This document shows positions 11,576-22,114 of a stretch of 64,000 bases of DNA, piece by piece. The notes beneath the pieces are model-generated. The model was given only the letters and a program-made list of their open reading frames with translations. It had not been told where the DNA came from and ran no database searches. Numbering within the stretch: the stretch's first letter is position 1; every line of letters starts with the position of its first letter. Origin of the DNA: Pseudoips prasinana (taxonomy: Eukaryota; Arthropoda; Insecta; Lepidoptera; Nolidae). Both the position numbers and the translations under genes were made by a program. Location of the stretch: the NCBI GenBank assembly GCA_951640165.1, contig OX621252.1, positions 31,083,934 to 31,147,933 of the forward strand. Reading direction: 5' to 3'.

Positions 11576-12121
11576 TAATATTATCCTGGCACATTATTCA
11601 CACACGGCCATCTGATCCCAAACTAAGCAGAGTTTGTTCTATGAAATCAGATTACTGATATGAATATGTAGTATACATAGTTACATACTTCAATAGATAA
11701 TAACTTTTTTTCCGTAAACAAATACAAATTAATATTATAATAATAATATCAGGGACAATGTCACACAGATCATCGTAGCCCCAAACTAAGCAAAGCTTGT
11801 ACTATGGGTACCGGGCGACGATATACATAATATAGATAGATAAATACTTAAATACATAGAAAACATCCATGACCCAGAAACAAATATTCGTGCTCATCAC
11901 ACAAATATTTGCACTAACCGGGATTCGAACCCAGGACCACCAGCTTCGTAGGCAGGAGCACTACCAACTAGGCTACGGTGACCGTCAACATTAGACTTCA
12001 CTACTACAAACAATAGACTCAGGACAAATTGCACACAAATATATATCCTGGATGGGATTCAAACCCATAAACTGCGGCTTGATAGGCAAGTATCTACCAA
12101 CCAAGCCGACCAGCCCGTCCG
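11576..12121 (-). mobile_element. SINE family B, split by a SINE family A copy
   Basis: 11576-11702 is the 3' half of a family B SINE (minus strand: CACACGGCCATCTGATCCCA). 12004-12121 is its 5' half, with GGATGGGATTCAAACCCA as the complement of a B box. The family A SINE at 11741-11986 lies between them at the position where the consensus runs from TAGATAATTAC to ACTCAGGAC. The B copy is therefore the older insertion. Confidence 0.7.
11741..11986 (-). mobile_element. SINE family A copy
   Basis: Read on the minus strand it has a tRNA-like head with A box TAGCCTAGTTGGTAG and B box GGTTCGAATCC, a body with CATGGATGTTTTCTATGTAT, and a 3' end GACATTGTCCC followed by ATT repeats. The boxes are intact, so Pol III transcription is possible in principle. 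Confidence 0.85.
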
Positions 12122-12254
12122 TAAGGTGAAATTTCAATATAGTTACGTCCGTGTACATAAATGCAGTGCGGAAATCACTCTTACTGTATACGTATTACAG
12201 TTGATTTCAAGCTTGGAGTGTATCCATCGAGGTAGCATCGACTGCTTCTACCTA

Positions 12255-12501
12255 TTAATAATAATATCTAGGGACAGTGTCACACATATCTTCCTAGCCC
12301 CAAACTAAGCAAAGCTTGTACTATGGGTACCAGGCGACGATATACATACTTATATAGTTAGATAAATACTTATATACATAGAAAACATCCATGACTCAGA
12401 AACAAATATTCGTGCTCATCACACAAATATTTGCACTTACCGGGATTCGAACCCAGGACCACCAGCTTCGTAGGCAGGAGCACTACCAACTAGGCTACGG
12501 T
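12255..12501 (-). mobile_element. SINE family A copy
   Basis: Same structure as the copy at 11741, only about 270 bp away in the same orientation. The first few bases of the head are lost, ending at CTAGGCTACGG. The tail side has (ATT)n. Confidence 0.85.
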
Positions 12502-12630
12502 TAATGATATGGTAACATCAATCGCATGACCAACTGTTATGCGTAGTTCCTGAGATACGGGCGTGTAACACTGTCAACTTCCGGTGACTTTTACTAAGAG
12601 TTTTTCCAAAAGATCTCAATTAAGTACACT

Positions 12631-12715
12631 TTTTGCTTGAGTAGAGAATGGAAACCAACACCTTATTTTTATATACAAGATCTGGTGTCGATTTCCATTC
12701 TCAACTCAAGCAAAA
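12631..12715. repeat. Inverted repeat, 32-bp arms
   Basis: Arms 12631-12662 and 12684-12715 pair with three mismatches around a 21-nt spacer. The core is TTTTGCTTGAG ... GAGAATGGAAA. It borders the dispersed repeat at 12795 and may be part of the same element. Confidence 0.7.
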
Positions 12716-12794
12716 CGGTACAAGGCCTATTTTCTTGTTTATGACTATAGAAAAAAGAAACGAGTTTGCTTTGACCACACGATTTAAGTAAAAC

Positions 12795-12975
12795 TTAGAT
12801 ATACGAAATATAACTTGCTATGAGAGAAATAAAATTTATGCTCGCGACTCTTTCTTGCCCCTACAGTGCTATAAAAAAACGTATCTCCCTCTCTTTCTAT
12901 TCAACTTCAGTTCGCCTTGCCCGTACATATTTTGCGTAACGCTCTCATCACGCATTCACCACCAAGTTTTGACAA
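12795..12975. repeat. Dispersed repeat H, copy 1
   Basis: It shares with 43387-43610 the blocks GCTATGAG, GCTCGC, CTCTTTCTTGCCC, TACAGT, ATCTCCCTCT, GTTCGCCTT and CGCAACGCTCTC (here GCGTAACGCTCTC). Same orientation, about 75 percent alike by eye. Class unknown. Confidence 0.55.
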
Positions 12976-13129
12976 GAACCAGCATCATCATCATCATCAT
13001 TCATTGACAAAAATAATTTATAAGAATTAATATACCGCAAAAAATTTGAGCGGGTAATGCAACTTCAGATTTTTGTAGCTGCAGTTATGTCATACTTTTG
13101 AGTCTGCAATTTCTACAGTGGAAAAAAAT

Positions 13130-13470
13130 AGTTTAATAAAGAATTTGCCACAGATTTTGTGTTTCAAAGGAAATTTCATGTCCGGAATCGCTGAAAACGT
13201 TACGTGAAACCTGCACCACATCAAATATGTCAAAGACACAAGCATATGCATGGTTTAAAACTTGTTTTGGTCTACCTTTGATGGCTACGGCAAAAAGCTG
13301 GCGCTTGAAAATGTATTGTGGTCGTATGGGACATAGAGATCGGGCTCAACAGGTGAATGTATCTTTTAAATCCGTTCCTAAACTTCCAGCGGGAATCATA
13401 CGCATGAAACGTATTGCTACACGATTGCTTATCGCGAAAAATGTAAGTAAGACGAGGATGTAAGGAGTTT
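13130..13470 (+). pseudogene. Mariner-like transposase, N-terminal remnant
   Basis: An open stretch reads CHRFCVSKEISCPESLKTLR, then MSKTQAYAWFKTC (ATG at 13227). This matches the pattern of a mariner N-terminal helix-turn-helix region: a cysteine-containing start, an ES-LK-L helix, then MSKTQ-x-Y-x-W-F. Downstream only a short VPKL-like piece is suggestive, and the catalytic DDD region is missing. It is a heavily deleted copy recognised from memory of the family. Confidence 0.5.
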
Positions 13471-13499
13471 GAAGGTAAATCAAAACACAGCGCTTATTA

Positions 13500-13858
13500 T
13501 TGTTTTTTTTTTTTTTTTTTTTATTGCCTTTGGAAGCAGACGAGCTAGCGGCCCACCTGATGGTAAATGGTAACCGCTGCTCATGGACATTCGCAATGCC
13601 AGGGGGCACAGCAAAGCGCTGCCTACCGTGATATTAGTACTCTTTTTAAACCTCGTTTGAAGAAGGACATGTCGTAGCGCTGGGAAAACACCGCAGCAGG
13701 TAATTCATTCCAGAGCCGGCACGTACGTGGGATGTATGAACGCTGAAAGGGTACCGTGCTTGACGAGATCGCTTCCAGGTGATACGGATGAACCTTACTG
13801 CGAGTGCGCGTGGTACGATGATAAAAAGGGGACGATGGCACTAGCTCAAACAGTTAAT
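13500..13858 (-). pseudogene. 5'-truncated non-LTR retrotransposon (family J), C-terminus and 3' UTR
   Basis: A poly-T run at 13503-13522 marks a poly-A tail on the minus strand. The minus frame 13623-13841 encodes FYHRTTRTRSKVHPYHLE, then RSYIPRTCRLWNELPAAVF and a FKRGLKR ending. This is the usual C-terminus of Jockey/CR1-type reverse transcriptases (PRT-x-x-x-WN-x-LP). Nothing upstream of the last 70 residues remains. Its 3' UTR recurs at 59725-59849. Confidence 0.75.
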
Positions 13859-14767
13859 CCTAAAGCAATACGCGGCCAACATATTTTACTACCGCGACCA
13901 TCAATAGACTTGGTTATTTTCAACGCTTGAAGGGATTGCGCCATTGAAAATTGGCGTGATTTTTTTTATTGCAAACGTACCACCTGGCGATTTTAGAGTA
14001 GGTATATAGCAGCTGGAAACGGCGTGCGTGAACATCAAACTCACGTGGTTCATAATGGGCTGAATGCACGTTGTGCTAAATTCTCACCTTGATCTCAAGG
14101 GACATTTTACTGTGCGTTTTATATAATAATCTACACAACCAACATGTGACTAAAATAAAATTCCGCGAAAGCTATTTTAGTATCAAAGCGAAATTACCAC
14201 GAGTTTAGTGCTAACCTTCTACCTAAAATGGCAAAGTAGAGAAGCTACAATATAAATTATGTTTTTCAGTATCCTTTACATCGCCTTTCCAACTCCAACC
14301 TTCATTTGAAAATTCACAAAGGACTATTCTTAACCTTATTTAAGTTATTGTTATCTACCTTAATGGAAAGGGGTTCTGTAATGTCTTAGGTTTGAATAGC
14401 TTTTAAAGTAATGAGTTGTGACTATAACCTTGATTCTTGGAGACCTTTTGGTAGCGTGATATTAATTGCTTGTCATCGTGAAAAGGTTTTGTAGAACCAT
14501 TTACTTTTAACTCCCGGCAGAAAAGAGAGGCGTTAAGACTAGACCTATGTGTCTTCGAGTATTTGGCATTATAGTATTATCACCTAACCGTTTGCTAGTT
14601 ATAGCTTTTTTTGTAGTTTGGGTCCATGACATCGTACGTAAATTTACTAACTAATCAAATTAATCGAACACTAGAGACATGGAAACTTGAGAAATATGTA
14701 TCTTTTGTCATATTTTTTTTATATCTAGTGAGTGAATGATACAATTGGTTCCTGCAAGATGATGGTG
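13859..14767. other. No gene seen
   Basis: AT-rich DNA with no recognised repeat or frame. Confidence 0.4.
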
Positions 14768-14890
14768 TGATGGTAGCTGGAAGCCGCTGGATGAGGGTAG
14801 CCCAAGACCAACAATTGTAGAGAGCATTGGGGACGCCTTTGTTCAGCAGTGGGCGTCTTTCGGCTGATATGACGATGATGATAATAATAA
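14768..14890 (+). mobile_element. RTE-clade retrotransposon 3' end, fragment
   Basis: It encodes the last 30 or so codons (AGSRWMR-like, then a run ending QQWASFG) and ends TCGGCTGATATGACGATGATG. It is 5'-truncated at about 120 bp. Confidence 0.7.
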
Positions 14891-14897
14891 ATGATAC

Positions 14898-15095
14898 AAA
14901 GACCTTGACAATAACTTAATACAAGCTAGCTAAGTATCACTACTATTATAAAATAAATTGTATAAATGTTTTAACATTCCGTGTACCTAAATATCTGTAA
15001 TATGCAACTAGAAATAATAACTGTATTACTACAAACATGTTCTGACTTTAAACAAGCGCTTTTTTAAAGTCTACGTGAGTAAAAAAAAAAAAATT
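14898..15095 (+). repeat. Dispersed repeat I, copy 1
   Basis: A 200-bp unit starts near CTTGACAATAACTTAATAC, contains TGTGTACCTAAATAT-like and ACAAACATGTTCTGACT blocks, and ends TAAAGTCTACGTGAGT. It recurs at 15485-15680 and 22795-22990 in the same orientation. It has no coding content or terminal inverted repeats that I can see. Strand is arbitrary. Confidence 0.7.
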
Positions 15096-15484
15096 TCTCA
15101 AGTTTAAGTGTCTCTGTTATAGTTCATATTATTATCTATAGAACTATTTTTACTTTGCAATTAAATCTCAAAATCAATTGTTGGCCTTACCCGGGATTGA
15201 AACCAGGACCTCATTAGATAGATCAACGAGCCAGTTATTTTTTTTTCTATACTTCTTATTACTGACTACATACATATATCTAATTGTAATTATATATATG
15301 CATAATTGTAATTGGAATACGCATTTGTGTCCGTATCAGTAATTATGTGTAATGTATGTGTTTATAATGATGACAGGTCTAAATAAATAATTATAATTAA
15401 ATTTCATTATGCGAAGTATTAGCTCAGTCTTCTAAATAATCTTCGAATCTTCTAAATACATTTCGATAATTAAACCTAAACATA

Positions 15485-15680
15485 GTCTCCTTGACAATAA
15501 CTTAATACAAGAAAAGAAATATCATTACTTTTATAAAATAAATTTATAAATGTTTTATCAATCCGTGTACCTAAATATCGATATATAACTAGAAATAATT
15601 ATGTATAATTAACTGTATTACTACAAACATGTTCTGACTATTTACAAGCGTTTTTTTAAAGTCTACTGAAAGATACTTTT
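15485..15680 (+). repeat. Dispersed repeat I, copy 2
   Basis: Second copy of the 14898-15095 unit, about 590 bp downstream and in direct orientation, with the same first and last blocks. 15096-15484 between them is AT-rich. A possible SINE family C scrap (CCCGGGATTGAAACCAGGAC) lies at 15190-15225. Confidence 0.7.
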
Positions 15681-16204
15681 TTTATTTTATTTGAATCAAT
15701 TTGAATATATACTTTACCTTTGCTTAAAGTATATCAGTAATGGTTTTTTTTTCAGTTTTTATTCTGTATTAATTAATATAAATACCACAACTATGTCGCT
15801 TGGAAAGAAATGTGTAACTTTAACCTAGCCAGGTTGTAGAAGCTCTTACCTAGTATACCGTCTCATTTGAATAAATCTGAATAAATTTTGATGGAATTCC
15901 TCCGTGATCCAGATAATGCGTTGAATTTTTCTTGTTTCATGTGTTTAGGTTGTTTAAATATGAGCTTATTATACGCAATTTATTCTGAATAAGGCTTAGA
16001 AACATGTTGGAGAGCGTAATCCATTGTTGAAAATGTATTTTGTTGTTTTTATTTACGTATTTTTTTGTTAAAATGTGCTGTGGTTGTTTCATGTAGGTAT
16101 ACAATAGCCTTGTCCTCTACTGCCGCTACGTGCAAGCAGCTCCGGGAAGACTGTACTGTTTGTGGCGCAGTCGCTGTGCTGTACTGGCAGGAGTCGGCAA
16201 TTGG
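15681..16204. other. No gene seen
   Basis: AT-rich up to about 16090, then a GC-richer lead-in to the family E repeat. No recognisable gene. Confidence 0.4.
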
Positions 16205-16405
16205 GGAGGACGAGTCAGAAACCTCCCAGGGTGCGTGTCCCGACCATCTGCATTGGAGCAGGATACCCGCGTTCCCGGGTTCCCCAAATCAGGCGCCAGA
16301 AGAAGTCCACGGGAAGATAGGTTTAGTCGATGCAAGTCCGACATACCCACCCGCAGACACATTTTGCGGGTGGCATGCGTAAGCATTCCTCCAGCCTCAA
16401 CCAAA
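16205..16405 (+). mobile_element. Short retroposon family E, copy 1
   Basis: It shares with 17352, 21966 and 30798 the order CGCGTTCCCGGGT, AGGCGCCAGAAGAAGTCCAC, GTCCGACATACCCACC, CGCAGACAC, GCGGGTGGCATGC, AAGCATTCCTCC, and an A-run. The overlapping 92-105-codon frames here are a product of its GC content, not genes. Confidence 0.65.
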
Positions 16406-16544
16406 AAAAAGTATACAATACCTTAGATGCTTGCGATACATAAGGCATCACCAACATATGAATCAATGTTTTTAGCCTTTCGCGATTAGTACACATTATA
16501 ATAAATTGTGGACACCACTCTCGATCACGGTAACATGTTACGGA

Positions 16545-16830
16545 CTGTTATGGACTGCCTCGTTGGTCTAGCGGTAACGTGTTCAACCGCTGATAATCAG
16601 GTCCTGGGTTCAAATCCCGGGTCGGACCAAAAAGTGATTTTGGGATTTTTCCTTAAAAAGAAATTTCTCAGTATCAGCCCGAAGACTGGGAGTTGGTGGT
16701 ATTAAACCCACGTGCCTCATAGAGCACGTAAAGCCGTCGGTCCTGTACCTGACCTCTTTCCGGTTGGGTCGCTAGTCGTCCCATCGGATCATGAGAGTGA
16801 TGGAATAGAAAGTGCCCCTGTGTTTTCGCT
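16545..16830 (+). mobile_element. SINE family C, near-complete copy
   Basis: A tRNA-like head has A-box-like TGGTCTAGCGGTAACG and B box GGTTCAAATCCCGGG. The body has CAGTATCAGCCCGAAGACTG and GAGCACGTAAAGCCGTCGG, and the tail has GATGGAATAGAAAGTGCCCC. It is the cleanest plus-strand copy of this family. A (TG)n microsatellite follows at 16907-16925. Confidence 0.8.
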
Positions 16831-17169
16831 GTTTTTTTTCTTAATTATGTTTAGTTTTATGGTAGTATGTAAGTTAATATAAGATTTGTACAAACTTTAT
16901 TTCAATATGTGTGTGTGTGTATGTGTTCAATAAAAACATTTTCTTCTTCAATTGGCTAGGTTCCATTAACACTGGCCGCCGTGGCCGAAATTCGGTCGGG
17001 ACAACATTAATTAAAAATATGTTAAGGTAATATTTATTACCGTTTTGCTTCTCCGACGTATTGGCATGGATTGCAACAGCCATGGTCACGGGTCAATTGA
17101 GTCTTGTCTCGTGTCAGGGCAGTGGTTACCCCGGCCTTTGAGCGTATGACTAAAACGCTCAAATATAGC

Positions 17170-17275
17170 TTCATCATTATAGCTGAAAAAAGTCAATTGC
17201 TGGAAACGTCTCACCCAAGAATAATCTTGGGGGGATATGCCATAATCGCCACGCTTGGCAGACTTAGCTATTAAT
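17170..17275 (-). mobile_element. Repeat family K, partial
   Basis: Only the 3' third is present: GCCAAGCGTGGCGATTATGG, the ATCC run, a CCAAGA/TCTTGG hairpin, then the tail seen as CATCATTATAGCTG. Confidence 0.6.
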
Positions 17276-17351
17276 TACTATATAATTTCAGCCCATTTGA
17301 AAAAATATAGTAGTGGAAATAAAAATAAGATATTATAAGATAGGCTCTGAA

Positions 17352-17507
17352 GTGAGCACCGGAGCAGCATCTCCGCGTTCCCGGGGCTCCCCCCATCAGG
17401 CGCCACGAGCAGTCCACTGCGGGTTAGGTTGAGTTGGTGCGAGTCCGACATACCCACCCGCAGACAGTTTGCATGCGTAAGCATTCCCCCTGCCTTAACA
17501 AAAAAAA
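17352..17507 (+). mobile_element. Short retroposon family E, copy 2
   Basis: Same block order as copy 1, starting CCGCGTTCCCGGGG and ending GCATTCCCCCTGCCTTAAC with an A-run. Confidence 0.65.
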
Positions 17508-17658
17508 TGGCTCTTAAGCGAAATATGACAACTTCACATTTTATAAACCGATGACAATTTTAGCAGTTGTTTTTCCTTCTTATCTTATCTTTGCTGGGGT
17601 ATACTCGCGTACAGAACTTCGACCCTTCAGGATCTTTTGTACAATCCCCCACTGGTTT

Positions 17659-17962
17659 TTATTGTAGCCCTAGAGCCCTGAATGGAGTCTGCACATAATC
17701 CAGTATGCTTCTTAGGGGTAGATCCTTGTTGTCTCCTGATTCTGGATATGCCAACCCCAGGATGGCCATTCCGTGTCTTGCCAATGCATGGCATTTGCAT
17801 ATTATATGCAGCATTGTTTCATTTCCTTCCCCACAGGTCCTGCAAATCGGGCTATTCGACAGTTTCAGTTTGTCTAGGTGAGAGTTGGTGCCGTAGTGGC
17901 CCGTGAATACTGTTACTATCAGTCGTAGCTGGTTTCTGGTGTATTTCCAAAGCTTTTGTCTA
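17659..17962 (-). pseudogene. Non-LTR retrotransposon ORF2 C-terminus with CCHC-like motif
   Basis: The minus frame reads LTVFTGHYG-like (actual IVTVFTGHYGTNSHLDKL), then PICRTCGEGNET, then HIICKCHALARHG, ending FRALGLQ and a stop at 17659-17661. A TGH start followed by C-x2-C-x(5-8)-H-x4-C-x-A-L-A-R is the typical end of RNase H-bearing elements of the I/R1/Loa type. The RNase H core itself is not visible, and a stop bounds the upstream side. It is a truncated relic. Confidence 0.65.
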
Positions 17963-18506
17963 CTCCTTTATGAGTAGTTTGGAGTGTTTTTGTTTTTCCT
18001 ATATACATTTATTTTTATTGAACACGTCAGTCCAATCAAAGAAGTGTTAAATTTTAAAGACTTCATGGTAATGTTGGGACCGCTCAAAGAAACTAAATTT
18101 CTCATTCGCTATTTTGACTTTTATCTGGTATTATAACTCTTACATTCAGTATAAAAATACAGAGAGAACTAAAAATCCGAGCACATAATTCGATACAAAA
18201 TATAAACAGAAATAAAGAACTCTCCGTATCCATTAGATATAAAGAAAAATCATTAGGATTCTTCCGACTCACTCCGTAACGCCTCTACCGACGGCTTGAC
18301 ACGAGAACGCGTACGAAGTAGTACGAACCGATGATTTATAACGGGATCTCGAAATTCGTATTGAAATAAAAGTCATTTACACGACTATGGATGGATATAA
18401 GAAGAATGGATGTGCCATGATTTAATAGTATAAAAAAAATTGACACAAAAGAATTTACAATTGAGAATCAAGATCACAAATGTCAAAGCTTTGCTTTTAT
18501 AGCGAA
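17963..18506. other. No gene seen
   Basis: AT-rich sequence; nothing recognised. Confidence 0.4.
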
Positions 18507-18682
18507 ATAGCTGTGCACCGTGGTTTTAGCCGCGTTAAACTTTATAAATTATAGCCTATGTGTTAGTCCAGGTTGTCAGCTAACTCCCTACCAAATTTTA
18601 TTAAAATCACTCTAGCCGTTTTGGCGTGAAGAAGCAACAATAATAAACACTCACACACTCACAAACTGTCGCCTTTATAATT
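18507..18682 (-). mobile_element. Helitron-like element, dimer unit a
   Basis: On the minus strand the 3' end is GCACAGCTAT (CTAG mutated to CTAT). The body has the TATAATTTATAAAGTTTAACG and GTGAGTGTT blocks. Its 5' end lacks the expected TCACACTA start and abuts unit b directly. Confidence 0.65.
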
Positions 18683-18856
18683 CTAGCAGTGCCCTCCAGT
18701 TTTGCCCGCATTAAACTTTATATTATAGCCTATGTCTTAATCCAGGATGTCAGTTAATTCCATACCTAATTTATTAAAATCGCTCCAGCCGTTTAGAAGT
18801 GAAGAAGTAACAAACATACACACTCACAAACTTTCGCTTTTATAATTTTAGTGTGA
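18683..18856 (-). mobile_element. Helitron-like element, dimer unit b
   Basis: The minus strand reads TCAC...CTAG with host A before TC (18857). Length is 174 bp. It lies head-to-tail with unit a and has the same block order, so the two form a tandem dimer. Confidence 0.7.
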
Positions 18857-18947
18857 TATTTATTGCACATTTATTTAAAGTAGTTTATAAAATCTTGTAG
18901 TTATATTTATTTATGGCATTTTAAGGTTATCCTCGATTTTGCCCATG

Positions 18948-19172
18948 TCATCATTGTCATGTCAGCCTAAACAGGTTCACTGCTGAACTTACGGCCATCT
19001 CGTAAATATCCGTCCGTTTTGTAGGGACCTGTCCACGCTGCGTTTTGCGGTTCGTGAACAGAACTCGAGAATTTTTCTGCCACTGCGGCCATCGGCTCTA
19101 CGAAATATGTGCCCTAGTAACTGTCACTTTTGTTTGGCAATTCTTCAGGCCTTGTCGGTTACTTTGATCTAA
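18948..19172 (-). mobile_element. RTE-clade retrotransposon 3' end, decayed
   Basis: The minus strand carries the AEEL-type tail: KLK-like end of the wing, CACATATTTCGTAGAGCC, GAACCGCAAAACGCAGCG, then CAGCAGTG and a tail seen as CATCATTGTCATGTCAGCC. Many substitutions and a deletion between 19000 and 19020. Confidence 0.6.
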
Positions 19173-19296
19173 TGCTTTACTCGCTTCGACATATAGAGTT
19201 TGACAATTATTAATATGTTAATCAAAAAATTACATTTGTTTTACTTTATATGCACAAGCAGCTAAGGTCCAAAGAAACCAATTTATATACTTTGCA

Positions 19297-19437
19297 TTTA
19301 TGTACCGACGCCAGCACATCAAGCTACCGCAACCTGTCAAATTTACCTGAACCTTATGCTTTTAAGATTCAGTTGAAAATCTATAAAAGAAATTTGACAG
19401 TTTGGGGTAGTTGGATGTGCTGGCGTCTGTACATTTA
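19297..19437. mobile_element. MITE, TIR family TGTAC-GACGCCAGCACATC, copy 1
   Basis: Inverted arms of about 43 bp (19302-19344 and 19390-19432) begin GTAC-GACGCCAGCACATC and surround about 45 bp. TTTA flanks both ends, a possible 4-bp target duplication. A second copy with the same arms is at 57330-57482. Confidence 0.7.
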
Positions 19438-19479
19438 TAAATAGAAGTATAATGTTTTAAGAGAGGTAGGGCACAGCGT

Positions 19480-19767
19480 TCATTCGCTTGAAGAGCAGCC
19501 CGACTGGGGAAGTACCTCCACCTTACAGAAGACATTCCTTAATAATAACATTAATAATTTAATGTTGTGTTTCTGAGTGTGAGTAAGGTCGCCAGAGCTC
19601 ATCGGGGTGGGGGGAAGGGTCAGCAACACTTGTTTGCTGACTCTTAAAGGCCGGCAACGCACCCGCGACTCCTCTGGTGTTGCGAGTTCCATGGGCGGTG
19701 GTGATCACTTACCATCAGGTGACCCTCTTGCTCGTTTGTCGACCACTGACATAAAAAAAAAAAAAAT
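19480..19767 (+). mobile_element. Repeat family L, retroelement 3' end
   Basis: It starts in CGCTTGAAGAGCAGCCCGAC, passes TTACAGAAGACATTCCTTAA and TGGGCGGTGGTGATCACTTA, and ends with a 14-base A-run at 19752-19766. The A tail sets the strand. It matches 45160-45585 on the opposite strand. No coding content seen. Confidence 0.6.
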
Positions 19768-21269
19768 TGTAATAAGGGATTAGTAGATATTTTGGAGTAG
19801 AGAGAAGGTAGTCATATCCACAGATAAGTTCAATTTTGTCCCAGTCCTTATTCACCTATTTTCTACTCACTCACACACAAAAAAAAACTCAGTATTCCAA
19901 ATAGTGTATTCTCCGTACAAAGAAGTTTATTCTAAAGTTTCTTAAATGGATTTTGAATTCATATTTTCAGAGAAGATTTAATTTGCCTGCAGTCAAAAGG
20001 ATTGAGTTAAATATGGTTGTACCGTGAGGAACAAAATAAATATGGTGCAACGTTTAAACTGATTTCCCACGGAATTGAGGACAGAGTGAATCAAGGTAAC
20101 ATTTAATTTCTAGATTTATTAATATTATGTCGTGATGCCAAGAATTAGAACCTGAAATTGGACGCAGCAAAAATGCCACATATCACATAAACCTAATTTG
20201 GCAACTGGCATCTGTAAAATTTCAAGTTTAAGATGGTAGGATTTTTTATCCGTCTGTATAGCTACCATACTCACATGTCAGTGCGATGTCAAGCAGTTTT
20301 TCTGTGTATAGTCGTGTGCGTGGCAGCCCAAGCTGAAACAAGGAGGAGTCTTAACCTTTCTTCGGTTAAAGAGTACTTCCCATATTATTTACTACACATA
20401 CATGAATGACCGATAACTACATGTAATGTCCAAGTTTGCAACGTCCAAAGCGTATCTGGGAGATATTGCAATCATTTATAGACTACAGTAACCGCTCCGT
20501 TCGACAAAACACCATATCCTTTATTTCTGACTCACAAAAAACCGCAGACTAATGTGGTGATCAAATAGGAAACATTGATTTATATATTTGTAAAAGTATC
20601 TACTATATATCTATTACATTCTATATTTAATCTTCTGTTTCTTCTTTCTCGTATAAGCAGCGGTTACCCTGATGGCATGTGACGTGGTTATATGAATTAG
20701 CTTATCACCCATCTACAGGCTGACCGCATGCCTATGTGCATTACCTCTTACGGACTGGTTAGTGCAACAGGCAATCTGTGTAATCCGGTATTCTAAACCT
20801 AAACAAAATATTATTTATTTCCCCGCTCTCGTCTTTGTCACACATTAGCGGTTGCACGAAGTAAAAAAAGGCAAAGTATAAAATAAATCTTATTTCATAC
20901 ATTACCTGGACGCCCAGGTATTCTACAAATTGTCTAGGTATTGTACAGAATACCTGAATTAGACAGATTGACGGTAACACATACGTTTAATTTGAACTCG
21001 GATTTGTAACAGCGAACATGTAAGAGTGTTAAGAGGGAACTAGCACGTTAAACATTATGTAACATAAAATGTTCACAATTTTCCTATCTCTTCCAGAAGT
21101 TTCATAGATTCTTTTAGCGATTGCTCTGCAAACTTATTGCTTGCTTCGGTTGCGAAATATCAACTCGGGTCATTGGGTATTTTCGCAATATCAGCCGGGC
21201 TCGATATTTCACCGTTTTTCACTTTTCCCCTGTGGCTGGTTAAATAGAATTTTTATTTTAGTGAATTTC
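19768..21269. other. No gene; one family F scrap
   Basis: AT-rich. 20661-20720 resembles family F (GCGGTTACCCTGATG, then CACCCATCTACAGGCTGACC). Otherwise nothing recognised. Confidence 0.35.
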
Positions 21270-21712
21270 GCTGACAGTTCTCGTAGGCCGACTTATTTTT
21301 AATTTGACAAATATGTGGAACATGCAAGAAAGTTGAAGGAAATTGTTTTCTCTGATATTGACTGTTTAATATATTTCTTTCTAGATATTTCTCGTAGATC
21401 AACTTATTTTTAATTTGAAAAATAATATGTGGAACATGCGAAAAAGTTACAGGATATTCTTTCTGAAACTGAATATTTAACATGTTTCTATCTAAGTATT
21501 TCTCGTAGGTCAACGTATTTTTAATTGGACAAATGTGTGTACAATGCAAAAAGCTGAAAGGAATTATTCTCACTGAAATTGACTATTATATATATTTCTA
21601 TGTAGACAGTGCAACTTAGGTCAACTAATATTGAATTTGAGTAATATGTGGGACAGGCAATAAATGTAAAGGGAATAGTTCTCTCTCAAATTGATTATTT
21701 AAAATTGCAGCT
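21270..21712. repeat. 111-bp minisatellite, 4 copies
   Basis: The marker CTCGTAGG occurs at 21280, 21391 and 21502, with a decayed form near 21615, so the period is 111 bp. Units share AACTTATTTTTAATTTGA, ATATGTGGAACATGC and CTGAAATTGACTATTTAA-like blocks. 111 bp is 37 codons. A minus frame (21253-21573) stays open over three units and repeats a pattern like FLHVPHICQIKNK...YEKYLERN. Confidence 0.8.
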
Positions 21713-21965
21713 AGCGATAAGATTGCCCTTTACTATACATAATCTATAATAATTGTTTAAGTATTTTTTTATTCTGACGCAAAAGAAAGAAAAAGATTTA
21801 TAATTGCACAAGACAACAAAAATATAAAATAACAATAAAACGAAAATAAATAAAAACTAAGACACTTGTTGCCCATGCAAGCCTGAAATGGTACGATTAA
21901 GAGTTTAGTATTGTATTGTAATATATTTGTATGTACTAATGTCTATGGTAACCCTAGTTGATTCT

Positions 21966-22100
21966 ACTAGCATACCCGAATTCCCGGGTCTCCTCCCATC
22001 AGATACTAAGATAAGTCCACGGCAGGTAGGTTTAGTTAGTGAGAGTCCCACATACCCACCCGCAGACACTTTGCGGGAAAATGCGTTCCATTAATCAAAA
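21966..22100 (+). mobile_element. Short retroposon family E, copy 3
   Basis: Blocks AATTCCCGGGTCTCCTCC, AAGTCCAC, CACATACCCACCCGCAGACA and TTTGCGGGAAAATGCG, then an A-run. It abuts the RTE fragment that follows. Confidence 0.6.
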
Positions 22101-22114
22101 AAGTGTATTTGCAT

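Noticed and set aside
16065..16426. Three overlapping frames of 92-105 codons
   Set aside because: They are produced by the GC-rich family E repeat and its flank; no domain and no conservation in the other E copies.
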